The notes below the pieces were generated by a model that worked only from the letters and a program-made list of their open reading frames with translations, did no database searches and was not told the DNA's origin. Positions 1 to 8,995 of a DNA stretch of 64,000 nt are shown one piece after another. Where the stretch lies: assembly GCF_016807185.1 (NCBI RefSeq), contig NZ_JAEVYN010000002.1, forward strand, positions 1,773,367-1,837,366. The letters run 5' to 3'. A program made the translations under genes and the position numbers. The stretch comes from Leptolyngbya sp. Cla-17. GTDB lineage: Bacteria > Cyanobacteriota > Cyanobacteriia > Leptolyngbyales > Leptolyngbyaceae. The stretch's first letter is position 1; each line of letters begins with the position of its first letter.

Positions 1-946
1 TTGCCTTCGATGCCAGCGCCGAACTGCGAGAAACACGGGGGTTCATCTCAATCACAATGAAATCGCCTGTATCGGGATTGACCGCAAACTGAATGTTGGA
101 ACCACCCGTCTCCACGCCAATCTCGCGAATGATTTTGATGGAAGCATCTCGCAACCGCTGATATTCCTTATCGGTCAGCGTTTGCGCCGGAGCAACCGTA
201 ATCGAGTCGCCCGTGTGAACGCCCATGGGGTCTAAGTTCTCGATCGAGCAAATAATCACCACGTTATCCGCCAGATCCCGCATCACCTCCAGCTCATATT
301 CTTTCCAGCCGAGCAAGGATTTCTCAATCAAGATTTGAGATACGGGACTGGCATCAATGCCCGATGTGGCAATCTCCTCAAATTCTTCCTGGTTGTAGGC
401 AATGCCACCCCCCGTACCGCCCATGGTAAAAGCCGGACGAATAATCAGCGGGTAGCTACCAATTTGGCGACCCACTTCCCGCGACTCTTCTAACGTTGTT
501 GCTAACCCCGATGGACACACCGGCACCGCGATCCGCGCCATGGCTTCTTTAAATAGCTTGCGGTCTTCTGCCATTTCGATCGCGGGTAGCTTTGCCCCAA
601 TCAGCTCCACATTATATTTTTCTAACGCGCCGCTCTTTGCCAAAGCCACCGCCAAATTTAGCGCCGTTTGTCCGCCCATCGTCGGCAATAATGCGTCGGG
701 GCGCTCCTTTTCAATAATCTTCTCAACAATTTCTGGGGTTAATGGCTCAATATAGGTGCGGTCTGCAGTGTCTGGGTCAGTCATGATGGTTGCTGGGTTG
801 GAGTTGACCAACACCACTTCATAACCTTCATCTCGCAGCGCTTTACACGCTTGAGTGCCAGAGTAGTCAAACTCGCAGGCTTGCCCAATCACAATCGGAC
901 CAGAGCCAATCAGCAGAATTTTGTGGAGATCATTACGGCGGGGCAT
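1..946 (-). CDS. carB: Carbamoyl-phosphate synthase large subunit, N-terminal part (runs off the window)
   Basis: Makes carbamoyl phosphate from ammonia (channelled from CarA), bicarbonate and two ATP, for pyrimidine and arginine synthesis. The frame opens with MPRRNDLHKILLIGSGPIVI and continues through the CarB-typical segments QACEFDYSGTQA, VNSNPATIMTD, IIRPAFTMGGTGGG and VIEMNPRVSRSSALASKA, i.e. the first carboxyphosphate-forming ATP-grasp half. The ATG is at 944-946. The frame is open to base 1, so about 315 of the usual ~1080 residues are present. It is divergent from the GNAT gene that follows. Family assignment is secure. Confidence 0.96.
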   Translation of the reverse strand, partial: MPRRNDLHKILLIGSGPIVIGQACEFDYSGTQACKALRDEGYEVVLVNSNPATIMTDPDTADRTYIEPLTPEIVEKIIEKERPDALLPTMGGQTALNLAVALAKSGALEKYNVELIGAKLPAIEMAEDRKLFKEAMARIAVPVCPSGLATTLEESREVGRQIGSYPLIIRPAFTMGGTGGGIAYNQEEFEEIATSGIDASPVSQILIEKSLLGWKEYELEVMRDLADNVVIICSIENLDPMGVHTGDSITVAPAQTLTDKEYQRLRDASIKIIREIGVETGGSNIQFAVNPDTGDFIVIEMNPRVSRSSALASKA

Positions 947-1094
947 AGTCAAACAGTCCAGGAAATTCCCACACATTGTAAAGGAAAGCTCACACTACAT
1001 TGGTAGTGATTTAACTAATTCCACTTTTTTTGACGTGACTTTTTTCCTAAACTCCTTAGCTATCCATCACAAATACTGGGTCAGGCGAACAAAG

Positions 1095-1529
1095 ATGATT
1101 GAATACCGAGAGAATGAAAAACTGTCTTTTGAAGAGTATTACGACTTCTTGAAAAGGTCTGATCTGGGAAGCCAATATCCTCAGGAGCGCTTTGAGCAAA
1201 GGATTAGGAAGCTATTAACGACTCGATCCGTTGCCATCACAGCCAGGAATGATGGAGGGAAACTAATTGGGATAGCCTTTGGGATTACGGATTTTGCCTA
1301 CTTCCTTTTTGTCACAGACCTTGGCGTAGATCGAGCTTACGCAAAACAAGGAATCGGCAGGGAATTATTGGATCGCATCCAAAAGGTGGTTGGCGGGGAA
1401 GATGATATTACCGTCGTCACTATTGCAAATGACGCTGCAACAGGCTTCTACGAGAAGTGTGGCTATGTAAGTGAAAACTGTTTGTATTGGAAGCCTTGTA
1501 ACCTCTGGAGCGAATTTGAAGTAACTTAG
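1095..1529 (+). CDS. GNAT-family N-acetyltransferase
   Basis: A 144-residue acyl-CoA-dependent acyltransferase. The central strand reads LFVTDLGVDRAYAKQGIGRELL, which carries the Q-x-x-G-x-G pyrophosphate-binding loop of motif A (QGIG); the C-terminal part VVTIANDAATGFYEKCGYV is the usual motif B with N...FYEK.GY. The frame is open upstream to 921, but those 58 residues do not look like protein and overlap the divergent carB start, so ATG 1095 is chosen. The substrate cannot be told. It stands alone between carB and the amidase cluster. Confidence 0.8.
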   Translation: MIEYRENEKLSFEEYYDFLKRSDLGSQYPQERFEQRIRKLLTTRSVAITARNDGGKLIGIAFGITDFAYFLFVTDLGVDRAYAKQGIGRELLDRIQKVVGGEDDITVVTIANDAATGFYEKCGYVSENCLYWKPCNLWSEFEVT

Positions 1530-1582
1530 CTCAACACAGCAGTGATGAAGACATTTTATTGTGTGTACAGTATCAAGAGACG

Positions 1583-1641
1583 GAGGAGCGATCGCTGACC
1601 CTAGATTTTTAGAGGACGAGCGGCGCTTGAATCACTATCCT
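1583..1641 (+). pseudogene. Decayed copy of the start of a DUF554 gene
   Basis: These bases align by eye with 11143-11197, the beginning of the intact DUF554 gene, at roughly 80 percent over the best 54 bases. Both share the core CTAGATTTTT and GACGAGCGGC in the same order. Read in the matching frame the remnant gives LTLDF-stop-RTSGA-stop-ITIL, against VTLDFWAKTSGTWINVL in the intact gene. Both tryptophan codons TGG have become stops (TAG, TGA) and one codon is lost. No further similarity is seen after about 1645. It lies in the gap between the GNAT gene and the amidase and cannot encode a protein. Confidence 0.6.
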
Positions 1642-1771
1642 CACGACGGACTTCTCGGCTCTATCGGCACTTTAGATGAGTAGCAGAGTAGCAAGTTCGT
1701 AAGCCACTATACCAAGTTGGGATAGCAAGCCGTGTTACAGCATCTAGTGCAGTAACAAAGAGATTTTGGCT

Positions 1772-2821
1772 ATGAGTGGATTAGGTGGCTTAAACAAATC
1801 ACCCAATGGCGTTGTAATCGGGTTAGTACAGCTACAACTTCCCCACGTCGCCACGCCAAATGATCTTGCCGACCAAACCCAGCGGATTTGCCAGATGGTG
1901 GGGAAAGCACGGGCTAACATGCCTACGATGGATTTAGTCGTCTTTCCTGAGTATTCGCTGCATGGGCTGTCGATGGACACCAACTCTGAAATCATGTGTC
2001 ATCTAGATGGACCGGAAGTGCAAGCCTTTCAGCAAGCCTGCCGTACTCATCAAATCTGGGGCTGCTTTTCCATCATGGAGTACAACCCCCATGGCAATCC
2101 CTACAATAGCGGCATCATTATCGATGCCAATGGTGAACTCAAGCTTTACTATCGCAAACTGCATCCGTGGGTGCCTGTAGAGCCGTGGGAACCTGGAAAC
2201 CTTGGCATTCCCGTGTGTGAAGGTCCAAATGGCAGCACGATCGCCCTGATTATCTGTCACGATGGCATGTTCCCTGAAATGGCGAGGGAATGTGCTTACA
2301 AAGGAGCAGAAATCATGATCCGCACGGCTGGCTACACGGCTCCCATTCGTCATAGCTGGCAGATCACTAATCAGGCGAATGCGTTCTGTAATCTGATTTA
2401 CACTGCCTCTGTGTGCATGTGCGGCAGCGACGGCACGTTTGACTCCATGGGTGAGGGTATGTTCGTCAATTTTGATGGTACGCCAATGGTAATGGGGAGC
2501 CACCGTGCAGATGAAATCATTACCGCTGAAGTGCGTCCTGATTTGGTGCGCGAAGCCCGTAAGCACTGGATGGTGGAAAACAACATGTATCAATTTGGGC
2601 ATCGCGGCTATGTTGCAGTCAAGGGCGGCGCTCAGGATTGTCCCTATACCTACATGAAAGATTTGGTGAATGAAACCTATCGGTTGCCTTGGGAGGATGA
2701 AGTTATTCACACGGATGGCACTGTTTGCGGATTTCCGCCTCCCACACGCCACTATCGCGGAGAAGAGTTGCCCACCGAAACATCTGTGCCTAAAACATCC
2801 GCGATTGCGAAAGGGTTGTAG
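1772..2821 (+). CDS. amiF: Formamidase / aliphatic amidase of the nitrilase superfamily
   Basis: Hydrolyses a small amide, probably formamide, to the acid and ammonia in the cytoplasm. The 349-residue protein has the nitrilase-superfamily triad: Glu60 in VVFPEYSLHG, Lys129 in YYRKLHPW and Cys162 in IICHDGMFPE. The spacing and surrounding text are those of AmiF/AmiE amidases rather than nitrilases. ATG 1772 is preferred to an in-frame TTG two codons upstream. The stop is separated by only two bases from the next gene (biuretase-like), so the two are likely co-transcribed and translationally linked. Formamidase versus broader aliphatic amidase cannot be decided by eye; the symbol reflects the closer resemblance. 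Confidence 0.82.
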   Translation: MSGLGGLNKSPNGVVIGLVQLQLPHVATPNDLADQTQRICQMVGKARANMPTMDLVVFPEYSLHGLSMDTNSEIMCHLDGPEVQAFQQACRTHQIWGCFSIMEYNPHGNPYNSGIIIDANGELKLYYRKLHPWVPVEPWEPGNLGIPVCEGPNGSTIALIICHDGMFPEMARECAYKGAEIMIRTAGYTAPIRHSWQITNQANAFCNLIYTASVCMCGSDGTFDSMGEGMFVNFDGTPMVMGSHRADEIITAEVRPDLVREARKHWMVENNMYQFGHRGYVAVKGGAQDCPYTYMKDLVNETYRLPWEDEVIHTDGTVCGFPPPTRHYRGEELPTETSVPKTSAIAKGL

Positions 2822-2823
2822 AT

Positions 2824-3504
2824 ATGGGTCGCTATGTTCAAGCTGAACCTTACCCTTATCCCTTCAATGGCGATCTGCGACCCGAAAACACGGCACTGAT
2901 CATCATCGATATGCAGACCGATTTTTGCGGCAAGGGTGGATATGTAGACAAAATGGGCTACGACCTGTCGTTGACCCAAGCGCCGATCGCGCCCATCCAG
3001 CGGCTGCTGGCAGTACTGCGCCCACTTCGCTACACCATCATCCACACCCGTGAGGGACATCGCCCCGACCTGTCGGATTTGCCGGAGAATAAGCGCTGGC
3101 GATCGCAGCAAATTGGTGCAGGCATCGGTGACCCCGGACCCTGCGGCAAAATTCTAGTCCGTGGCGAACCGGGCTGGGATATCATTCCTGAATTGGCTCC
3201 CTTGCCCGGTGAAGCCATTATTGATAAACCGGGTAAAGGTTCCTTCTACGCCACCGATTTAGACCTGATTTTGCACCGTAAAGGCATTCAAAACATTTTG
3301 CTTGCAGGCATTACTACTGATGTCTGCGTTCATACCACCATGCGCGATGCTAACGATCGCGGCTACGAATGCTTACTGCTCTCTGACTGCACTGGAGCGA
3401 CTGACTATGGCAACCATTTGGCTGCGCTCAGCATGGTGAAAATGCAGGGCGGTGTATTCGGTGCCGTTGCTGATTCTGAAGCCTTGATTGCTGCTCTTGA
3501 CTAA
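2824..3504 (+). CDS. biuH: Cysteine hydrolase of the isochorismatase superfamily, probable biuretase
   Basis: Probably converts biuret to allophanate and ammonia. It has the superfamily triad Asp29 (IIIDMQTDF), Lys135 (IDKPGKGSF) and Cys168 (GITTDVCVH) with the cis-peptide GITT turn. From memory it strongly resembles rhizobial biuret hydrolases over its whole 226 residues, including the FCGKGGYVD, HTREGHRPDLSDLP, GAGIGDPGPCG and GATDYGNHLAA stretches. Other members of this group are triuret, peroxyureidoacrylate and N-carbamoylsarcosine hydrolases, so the substrate is an inference. It sits two bases after the amidase gene, and a BMP-type binding lipoprotein gene follows, which suggests uptake and breakdown of amide or ureide nitrogen. 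Confidence 0.72.
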   Translation: MGRYVQAEPYPYPFNGDLRPENTALIIIDMQTDFCGKGGYVDKMGYDLSLTQAPIAPIQRLLAVLRPLRYTIIHTREGHRPDLSDLPENKRWRSQQIGAGIGDPGPCGKILVRGEPGWDIIPELAPLPGEAIIDKPGKGSFYATDLDLILHRKGIQNILLAGITTDVCVHTTMRDANDRGYECLLLSDCTGATDYGNHLAALSMVKMQGGVFGAVADSEALIAALD

Positions 3505-3726
3505 GTAGGACTAACACAAGCTAACGCGAACAAGGGCAGTCATATAGACACTGAGATTGCGTCAGCTTGAGTACATGCCCCTCATGATCAATACCCATAG
3601 AAGATTGCGCCTCTCTATATGTGATCTTTCATACAATTCTTTGGCAACAAAAATAGTTCTATTGATTCATTCAAAAGACTACACAGTCTATGGCTATCAG
3701 TTGCTAAATAGTGTGAGGAAGAACAG

Positions 3727-4914
3727 TTGAATACTCGTCGATCGCCCCAGCCATCCCGCCGCCAAATTATTCGAGGCTTGCTAGCCACGGGTGCGTTTGG
3801 TGCTACTTCTCGTCTTTGGACAGGATGCGCCCCTACGCCTGCTCCAACTAGCTCCCCAGCTAACTCTGCTGCATCTGCCAGCCCCCTCACCATAGGCTAC
3901 ATCTACGTCGGTCCCAAAGATGACTATGGCTATAACCAGGCTCACTTCTTAGGTAAAGAAGGGCTAAAAAGTTTAGCCAACGCGACGACTGTGGATCAGG
4001 CAAGCGTACCTGAGACGGTAGAAGTCCAGGAAGTGATGCGGAACATGATCGATCAAAATCAAGCCGCTGTTCTGTTTCCCACTTCTTTTGGCTACTTTGA
4101 TCCGCACATTCTTAAGGTGGCAGGTGACTTTCCAGAAGTGCAGTTTTTTCACTGCGGCGGACTATATGAAGAGGGCAAGCATCCTAAAAATGTCGGCAGC
4201 TACTTTGGCTATATTGACGAAGCTCAATACGTAGCGGGCATTGTTGCTGCTTACACCAGCAAATTGGGCAAGTTGGGCTTTGTGGCAGCGAAACCGATTT
4301 CGCAAGTGCTGCGAAATGTGAACAGTTTCACGTTAGGAGCGCGCAGCGTTAAACCCTCTATTACAACTCAAGTCGTGTTTACAGGAGATTGGGCGCTCCC
4401 TGTAAAAGAAGCCGAAGCCACTAATAGCCTGGTCGATCAAGGTGTTGATGTGATTACCTGCCATGTAGACAGCCCTAAAGTGGTGATCGAAACGGCAGAA
4501 AAGCGTGGCGTTTACTCTTCGGGCTATCACGCCAATCAAAGTGTGCTTGCGCCCAAAGGCTATCTCACAGGAGCCGAATGGAATTGGACAACGGTTTATA
4601 CCGAAGTAATTCAATCAATCCAGGCGGGTAAAACCCTGATGAATGGTGGCATTCCCCATTTGCTGCGGGGTGGCTATAAAGACGGCTTTGTGAAGATCTC
4701 AGACTATGGACCTGCGGTATCGGCTGAGGCAAAGCAAGCCGCCGATGCTGCCAAAGCCAAACTTCAGGACGGTTCGCTAGTTATTTACAAGGGCGAAATC
4801 AAAGACAATACAGGCAAAACTGTCGTTCCGGCTGGCAAAGAACTGGGACAGAGAGCGATCGAACTTGAGTCGATGGCGTGGTTAGTGGAAGGAGTGATCG
4901 GCAAGGTTAAATAG
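3727..4914 (+). CDS. BMP-family (PnrA-like) substrate-binding lipoprotein with Tat signal
   Basis: Extracytoplasmic ligand-binding protein of an ABC importer. The N-terminus has a twin-arginine motif (SRRQIIRGLL, Arg11-Arg12), a hydrophobic stretch and a lipobox-like WTGC with Cys34, then a Pro/Ser/Ala linker. The mature part begins LTIGYIYVGPKDDYGYNQAH, and VQFFHCGG and YFGYIDEAQYVAGIVAAYTSK are typical of BMP/Med proteins, which bind nucleosides or related compounds. The start is TTG at 3727 with GAGGAAGAA just upstream. No permease or ATPase gene is adjacent, so the partner transporter must be encoded elsewhere. The neighbouring amidase and biuretase suggest a nitrogen-rich ligand such as a purine breakdown product, but that is inference. 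Confidence 0.85.
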   Translation: MNTRRSPQPSRRQIIRGLLATGAFGATSRLWTGCAPTPAPTSSPANSAASASPLTIGYIYVGPKDDYGYNQAHFLGKEGLKSLANATTVDQASVPETVEVQEVMRNMIDQNQAAVLFPTSFGYFDPHILKVAGDFPEVQFFHCGGLYEEGKHPKNVGSYFGYIDEAQYVAGIVAAYTSKLGKLGFVAAKPISQVLRNVNSFTLGARSVKPSITTQVVFTGDWALPVKEAEATNSLVDQGVDVITCHVDSPKVVIETAEKRGVYSSGYHANQSVLAPKGYLTGAEWNWTTVYTEVIQSIQAGKTLMNGGIPHLLRGGYKDGFVKISDYGPAVSAEAKQAADAAKAKLQDGSLVIYKGEIKDNTGKTVVPAGKELGQRAIELESMAWLVEGVIGKVK

Positions 4915-5257
4915 ATGATTGAAAGTCAACAATAATCAAGTGCTGAGTGTGGATGTCGCAAAAAAGCTTCTCTAAACTATGCAGGGAAAAGGTTAATTGC
5001 ATCATGGTTTAACACCTTTCAGCTTATCCACCCTTCCTTTCAGGTTCTGAACTTAGGTTCAATAAAGTGACACTTTTCATCCGCTGTCACGACCCAACTA
5101 TTCTTGTTCTGCCCTCCGATGGTTGACCTGCCAATCATCACCGCCCATCTTACACATAAGGGAGGGGTGTTTCCAGTTGTTAATTGGTCACCCTCAAAGC
5201 ACATAATCTTTGCCTCTCTTTTCTAGTTGTGTCAGATAGTTAGGGCAGCAAGAATAA
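4915..5257. other. Gene-free region upstream of the ETR1-like kinase
   Basis: 343 bases with no credible reading frame. No clear terminator for the BMP gene and no convincing promoter were found. The region presumably holds the 3' end of the amidase cluster transcript and the promoter of the sensor kinase. Confidence 0.5.
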
Positions 5258-7345
5258 ATGGTGATGCCAGATCTAATTCAGAATTTTCTGTCTTCAAACG
5301 GGTTTATTCCTCACGGGCACTGTTACTTGTGGCGACCAGGATTGGTTGGGCTGCACCTGATGGCTGACGCTGCGATCGCAGTGGCTTACTTTTCCATCTC
5401 AATTTTATTGTTTCACTTTGTTCGCAAGCGCGAAGATTTGCCATTTAATCGGGTGTTTTTGCTTTTTGGCGCGTTCATTATTGCCTGTGGCACCACTCAC
5501 TTAATGGAAATCTGGACGCTTTGGCATCCCATCTACTGGGTGACCGGAGTCATTAAGTTAGGAACCGGGATCATTTCTCTTTATACGGCAGCAGAGTTGG
5601 TCTACCTGATACCCCAAGCCTTGGCGTTACCCAGCCCTGCCCAGTTAGAAGTTGCGAACCGCGATCTTCAGCAGCAAATTCTCAAGCGCCAACAAGTAGA
5701 AGCGGCACTTCAGAGAGAAAGTGAGTTTCTGAATGCTGTGCTGGAGAATATTGAAGATGGAGTGGTTGCCTGTGATGCCGAGGGGATTTTGATGCTGTTT
5801 AATCGCGCTACGCAAGAGTTTCACGCCGTTTCTAAAGCTCCTTTATCAGCCGAGCAGTGGGCATCTCATTACGACCTTTACTTACCCAATGGCACCACGC
5901 TGATGAGCAAGGAAGAGGTTCCCCTCTTTCGCGCTCTACAAGACACTTTAGTTTGCAACGTTGAGATGGTGATTGCGCCTAAAAATCGCCCAAAGCGGAG
6001 CTTGTTGGCCAGTGGTCGGGCGATCTTCAACTCGCAAGGACACAAGCTAGGCGCAGTGGTCAGTATGCACGACATCACGGAGCGCAAACAAGCCGAGGAA
6101 GTGAGACAGCAATACACAGCCCAACTTCAACAGGCGCTGGATTTTGAAGCGTTGTTAAAACGCATTACGGACAAGGTGCGCGATAGTTTAGACGAAGCGC
6201 AAATTTTGCAGACCGTGGTAAACGAGTTGGGGCAAGGGTTAGGAGTAAGCTACTGTTCTGTAACGTTGTATAACCTGGAACAGCGCACAGCAACCGTTTG
6301 TTATGAGTACACGCCGCTAATTCCCTCCAGACACGGCCGCATTCTACAGATGACAGAAAGACCTAAAGTTTACAGTCAGCTACAGCAAGGGGAGTGCTTT
6401 CAACTATGTGCGATCGCGCCTGATACAATTTCAGGTCAAGGTGCGACGCTCGTTTGCCCCATCTTCGATGACCAAGGCGTTCTCGGCGATCTGTGGTTAA
6501 TGAATCACCAAGATTATGCCTTTCCAGAACTAGAGTTGCGTCTCGTGCAGCAGGTTGCTAGTCATTGCGCGATTTCGACTCGTCAAGCACGACTTTATCA
6601 AGCCTCTCAAGCCCAGATTGAGGAGTTAGAAAAACTCAATTGCCTCAAAGATGATTTCCTCAGCACGGTTTCTCACGAGTTGCGAACGCCGATGTCTAAC
6701 ATCAAAATGGCGATTCAAATGCTAGAAATCAGCTTGGAGCAGATGGATGAATTCAAATCTAGTCAGAACAAAGCGGCTCAATATTTTCGCATTTTGCAGG
6801 ATGAATGCCACCGAGAAATTGACCTGATCAATGACTTGCTAGATCTAACCCGTCTGGATTCTGAGACTGACCCGCTGATGCCATTTACGATTCAGCTTCA
6901 ATCTTGGTTAGGATACATTGCCGAACCCTTTGAGGCACGCATGTTGGAAAACCAGCAACGTTTTGAAATTACCGTTCCACCTGATTTGCCACCTCTAATA
7001 ACAGATCAATCCTATTTAGAACGAGTCATGACAGAGCTTTTAAACAATGCCTGCAAATACACTCCACCAGGAGGAACCATTCAAGTGACGGCAAAAGCAA
7101 CCAGTTCTGAACTTCAAATTAGTGTGACAAACTCTGGAGTAGAAATTTCTGAGAGTGAGCTTCCACACGTTTTTGACAAGTTTTATCGCATCGCCAACGA
7201 CGATCCCTGGAAACACGGAGGAACGGGTTTAGGGTTAGCGTTAACCAAGAAATTGATGGAGAGACTCAATGGCTCTATTTCAGCATTTAGCGATGCGAAT
7301 CAGACTCAATTCGTGCTGGTATTTCCTCTAAATGGAGGACTGTAG
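5258..7345 (+). CDS. Ethylene-receptor-like (ETR1-type) sensor histidine kinase, PAS-GAF-HisKA-HATPase
   Basis: A 695-residue membrane sensor kinase. Residues 20-120 form three membrane helices with the plant ethylene-receptor signature: Asp37 in MADAAIAVAYFSI, and Cys77 and His81 in FGAFIIACGTTHL, matching the copper-ligand Cys and His of ETR1. A short coiled coil (130-155) leads to a PAS domain (about 155-280), a GAF domain (about 300-445), a HisKA H-box (FLSTVSHELRTPMS, His473) and a complete HATPase with N-box (LLNNACKYT) and G-box (GGTGLGLAL). There is no receiver domain and no response regulator next to it. It resembles the cyanobacterial ethylene receptor described in Synechocystis. 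Ethylene and Cu(I) binding are inferred from the retained residues; bilin or light sensing by the GAF domain cannot be excluded. Confidence 0.9.
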   Translation: MVMPDLIQNFLSSNGFIPHGHCYLWRPGLVGLHLMADAAIAVAYFSISILLFHFVRKREDLPFNRVFLLFGAFIIACGTTHLMEIWTLWHPIYWVTGVIKLGTGIISLYTAAELVYLIPQALALPSPAQLEVANRDLQQQILKRQQVEAALQRESEFLNAVLENIEDGVVACDAEGILMLFNRATQEFHAVSKAPLSAEQWASHYDLYLPNGTTLMSKEEVPLFRALQDTLVCNVEMVIAPKNRPKRSLLASGRAIFNSQGHKLGAVVSMHDITERKQAEEVRQQYTAQLQQALDFEALLKRITDKVRDSLDEAQILQTVVNELGQGLGVSYCSVTLYNLEQRTATVCYEYTPLIPSRHGRILQMTERPKVYSQLQQGECFQLCAIAPDTISGQGATLVCPIFDDQGVLGDLWLMNHQDYAFPELELRLVQQVASHCAISTRQARLYQASQAQIEELEKLNCLKDDFLSTVSHELRTPMSNIKMAIQMLEISLEQMDEFKSSQNKAAQYFRILQDECHREIDLINDLLDLTRLDSETDPLMPFTIQLQSWLGYIAEPFEARMLENQQRFEITVPPDLPPLITDQSYLERVMTELLNNACKYTPPGGTIQVTAKATSSELQISVTNSGVEISESELPHVFDKFYRIANDDPWKHGGTGLGLALTKKLMERLNGSISAFSDANQTQFVLVFPLNGGL

Positions 7346-7443
7346 CTGAGCCTGAGTGTAAAACGGTACATCACTCCCAAAGCACACGCGATCTCGCCCC
7401 CAACAGAGTTGCCCATCAAGTCAAGATTTACCGTTGTGCGCCC

Positions 7444-8247
7444 TCAATCAAAGTTCCCATTGTCAGCCTCTAAACGGCGGCGGAGGTGACTGCTAAGGGC
7501 ATCGATCGCTGTGACCACGACTAACAACACCAGCATCATGGTGGTGGCTTTAGGATACTCAAACCCGCGAATGTAGCTGATCAGCTCAAAGCCAATGCCT
7601 CCCGCCCCAACTACGCCCAACACTGAAGCAGCACGGATATTGTATTCGAACATGTAGAAGGTGTAGCCCAAGCTGAGGGGCAAGATTTGCGGCAAGATGC
7701 CGTATTGAGCGACTTGTAGCCAGGAAGCTCCAGAGACTTCTAGGGCTTCTAGCGATCGCCCATCCACCGACTCGATCGCCGCTTGATAAAACTTCGCCAG
7801 ATAGCCGATTGTGTAAATGCTCAATGCCAATGTGCCAGCGGGGGCACCTAGACCCGTGGCAGCGACAAACAATAACCCCAACACAATCGATGGCACTGAT
7901 CGCACCAGATTTTGCAGCAAATTAGCAAGCAATCGTAGCCAGCGGGGAGCTAAATTACGAGCAGAAAGAACGGCGATCGGCACCGACAGAATCGCTCCAA
8001 TCGTCGTACCCCACAGCGACATTTGCACGGTTTCCACCAGCGCTTTTCCGGCCAGATCCAGCACGCTCCAATCAGGAGGAAACATGCGCGAGACAAAATC
8101 AGCCACATAGGGAACGCTCGTTTTCAGCAGTTCCAGATCAATTTTAAGCCCCTGTAATGCCCAGCCATAGAGCAATACAACCCCTGCTCCAATCAACAGG
8201 TGTTTCAGCCATGCGGCGCGATGCCAAAAGTATTTTAAGTCCTTCAT
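7444..8247 (-). CDS. phnE: Phosphonate/phosphite-type ABC transporter permease
   Basis: Inner-membrane permease of the PhnCDE importer. The 267-residue protein has about six hydrophobic segments and the cytoplasmic EAA-type loop EALEVSGASWLQVAQYGILPQILP that contacts the ATPase, followed by SVLGVVGAGGIGFEL as in other PhnE proteins. ATG 8247 (MKDLKYFW) lies four bases after the phnC stop and is preferred to an upstream in-frame start inside phnC. It is the last gene of the phnD-phnC-phnE operon. Substrate could be phosphonate, phosphite or another phosphate analogue; no C-P lyase or phosphite dehydrogenase gene is in the window. Confidence 0.9.
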   Translation of the reverse strand: MKDLKYFWHRAAWLKHLLIGAGVVLLYGWALQGLKIDLELLKTSVPYVADFVSRMFPPDWSVLDLAGKALVETVQMSLWGTTIGAILSVPIAVLSARNLAPRWLRLLANLLQNLVRSVPSIVLGLLFVAATGLGAPAGTLALSIYTIGYLAKFYQAAIESVDGRSLEALEVSGASWLQVAQYGILPQILPLSLGYTFYMFEYNIRAASVLGVVGAGGIGFELISYIRGFEYPKATTMMLVLLVVVTAIDALSSHLRRRLEADNGNFD

Positions 8248-8251
8248 TGCT

Positions 8252-8995
8252 TTATGCCTGCATCTGAAAGTGCGCTGAAAGCTGATGCGGAGAGCCATCG
8301 TGAACGACGGTGCCTTGATCTAAAACGATCGCCCGTTCTGCATATTTAGCAGCGATCGCCAAATCATGGAGCACCGCCACAATGGTGATGCCGTCACGAT
8401 TTAGCTGCGCCAGAGTATCCATCACTTGCTGGGTTGCCAGCACATCTAATCCGGCGATTGGTTCATCTACCAATAGGATTTTGGGCGATTGGATCAGCGC
8501 ACGGGCGATCGCGACACGCTGTTGCTGCCCACCACTCAAGCACCTCGTTTTTTGAGATGCCAACTCTTTGAGTCCCAAGTGATCCAGCAGCTCAAGCGCA
8601 CGGCGGCGATCGGAATGGTGAAACCCTGTCAGGGTGCGCCAACTGGGTAATTGTCCCAATCGACCGCAGAGGACATTATCAAGGGCAGAAAGTTGAGGAA
8701 TTAAGCCGCCGCCTTGAAACAAGATCCCCATTTTTTGCCGAATCTGGGGCAGAGTGCGGGGCGACAAGGGCATTCCAGAGATCGTAACACTGCCCTGATG
8801 AATAGGTACCAATCCCATCAGCGATCGCAGCAGGGTAGATTTTCCCGCACCATTCAGACCCAGCAGCGTGACAAATTCTCCATTTTGAATCGTAAAATTA
8901 ATTCGGTTCAAAATCGGACGCTGTAACGCTGCAAGGTACGCTGTTTGAAGGCTTTGGCAGTCAATGGCTGCCCATTGATTATTCGATTCCTGCAC
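8252..8995 (-). CDS. phnC: Phosphonate/phosphite-type ABC transporter ATPase
   Basis: Cytoplasmic ATPase driving the PhnCDE importer. Walker A is GLNGAGKST (46-54), the ABC signature LSGGQ is at 153-157, and Walker B ILLVDEP is at 173-179, followed by a D-loop and the switch histidine in AVLHDLAIAA. The start is GTG at 8995, overlapping the 3' end of phnD by 17 bases, which implies translational coupling. Length (247) is normal for the family. Assignment to PhnC rather than a generic ATPase rests on the flanking phnD and phnE. Confidence 0.9.
   Translation of the reverse strand: MQESNNQWAAIDCQSLQTAYLAALQRPILNRINFTIQNGEFVTLLGLNGAGKSTLLRSLMGLVPIHQGSVTISGMPLSPRTLPQIRQKMGILFQGGGLIPQLSALDNVLCGRLGQLPSWRTLTGFHHSDRRRALELLDHLGLKELASQKTRCLSGGQQQRVAIARALIQSPKILLVDEPIAGLDVLATQQVMDTLAQLNRDGITIVAVLHDLAIAAKYAERAIVLDQGTVVHDGSPHQLSAHFQMQA

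Noticed and set aside
991..1010. CACTAC-ATTG-GTAGTG hairpin in the carB-GNAT gap
   Set aside because: Six-base stem with a poor T run, too weak to call a terminator; the flanking genes are divergent.
2003..2752. 249-residue minus-strand frame opposite the amidase gene
   Set aside because: It is the antisense shadow of the amidase gene, which has a complete catalytic triad; no ribosome site or recognisable domain.
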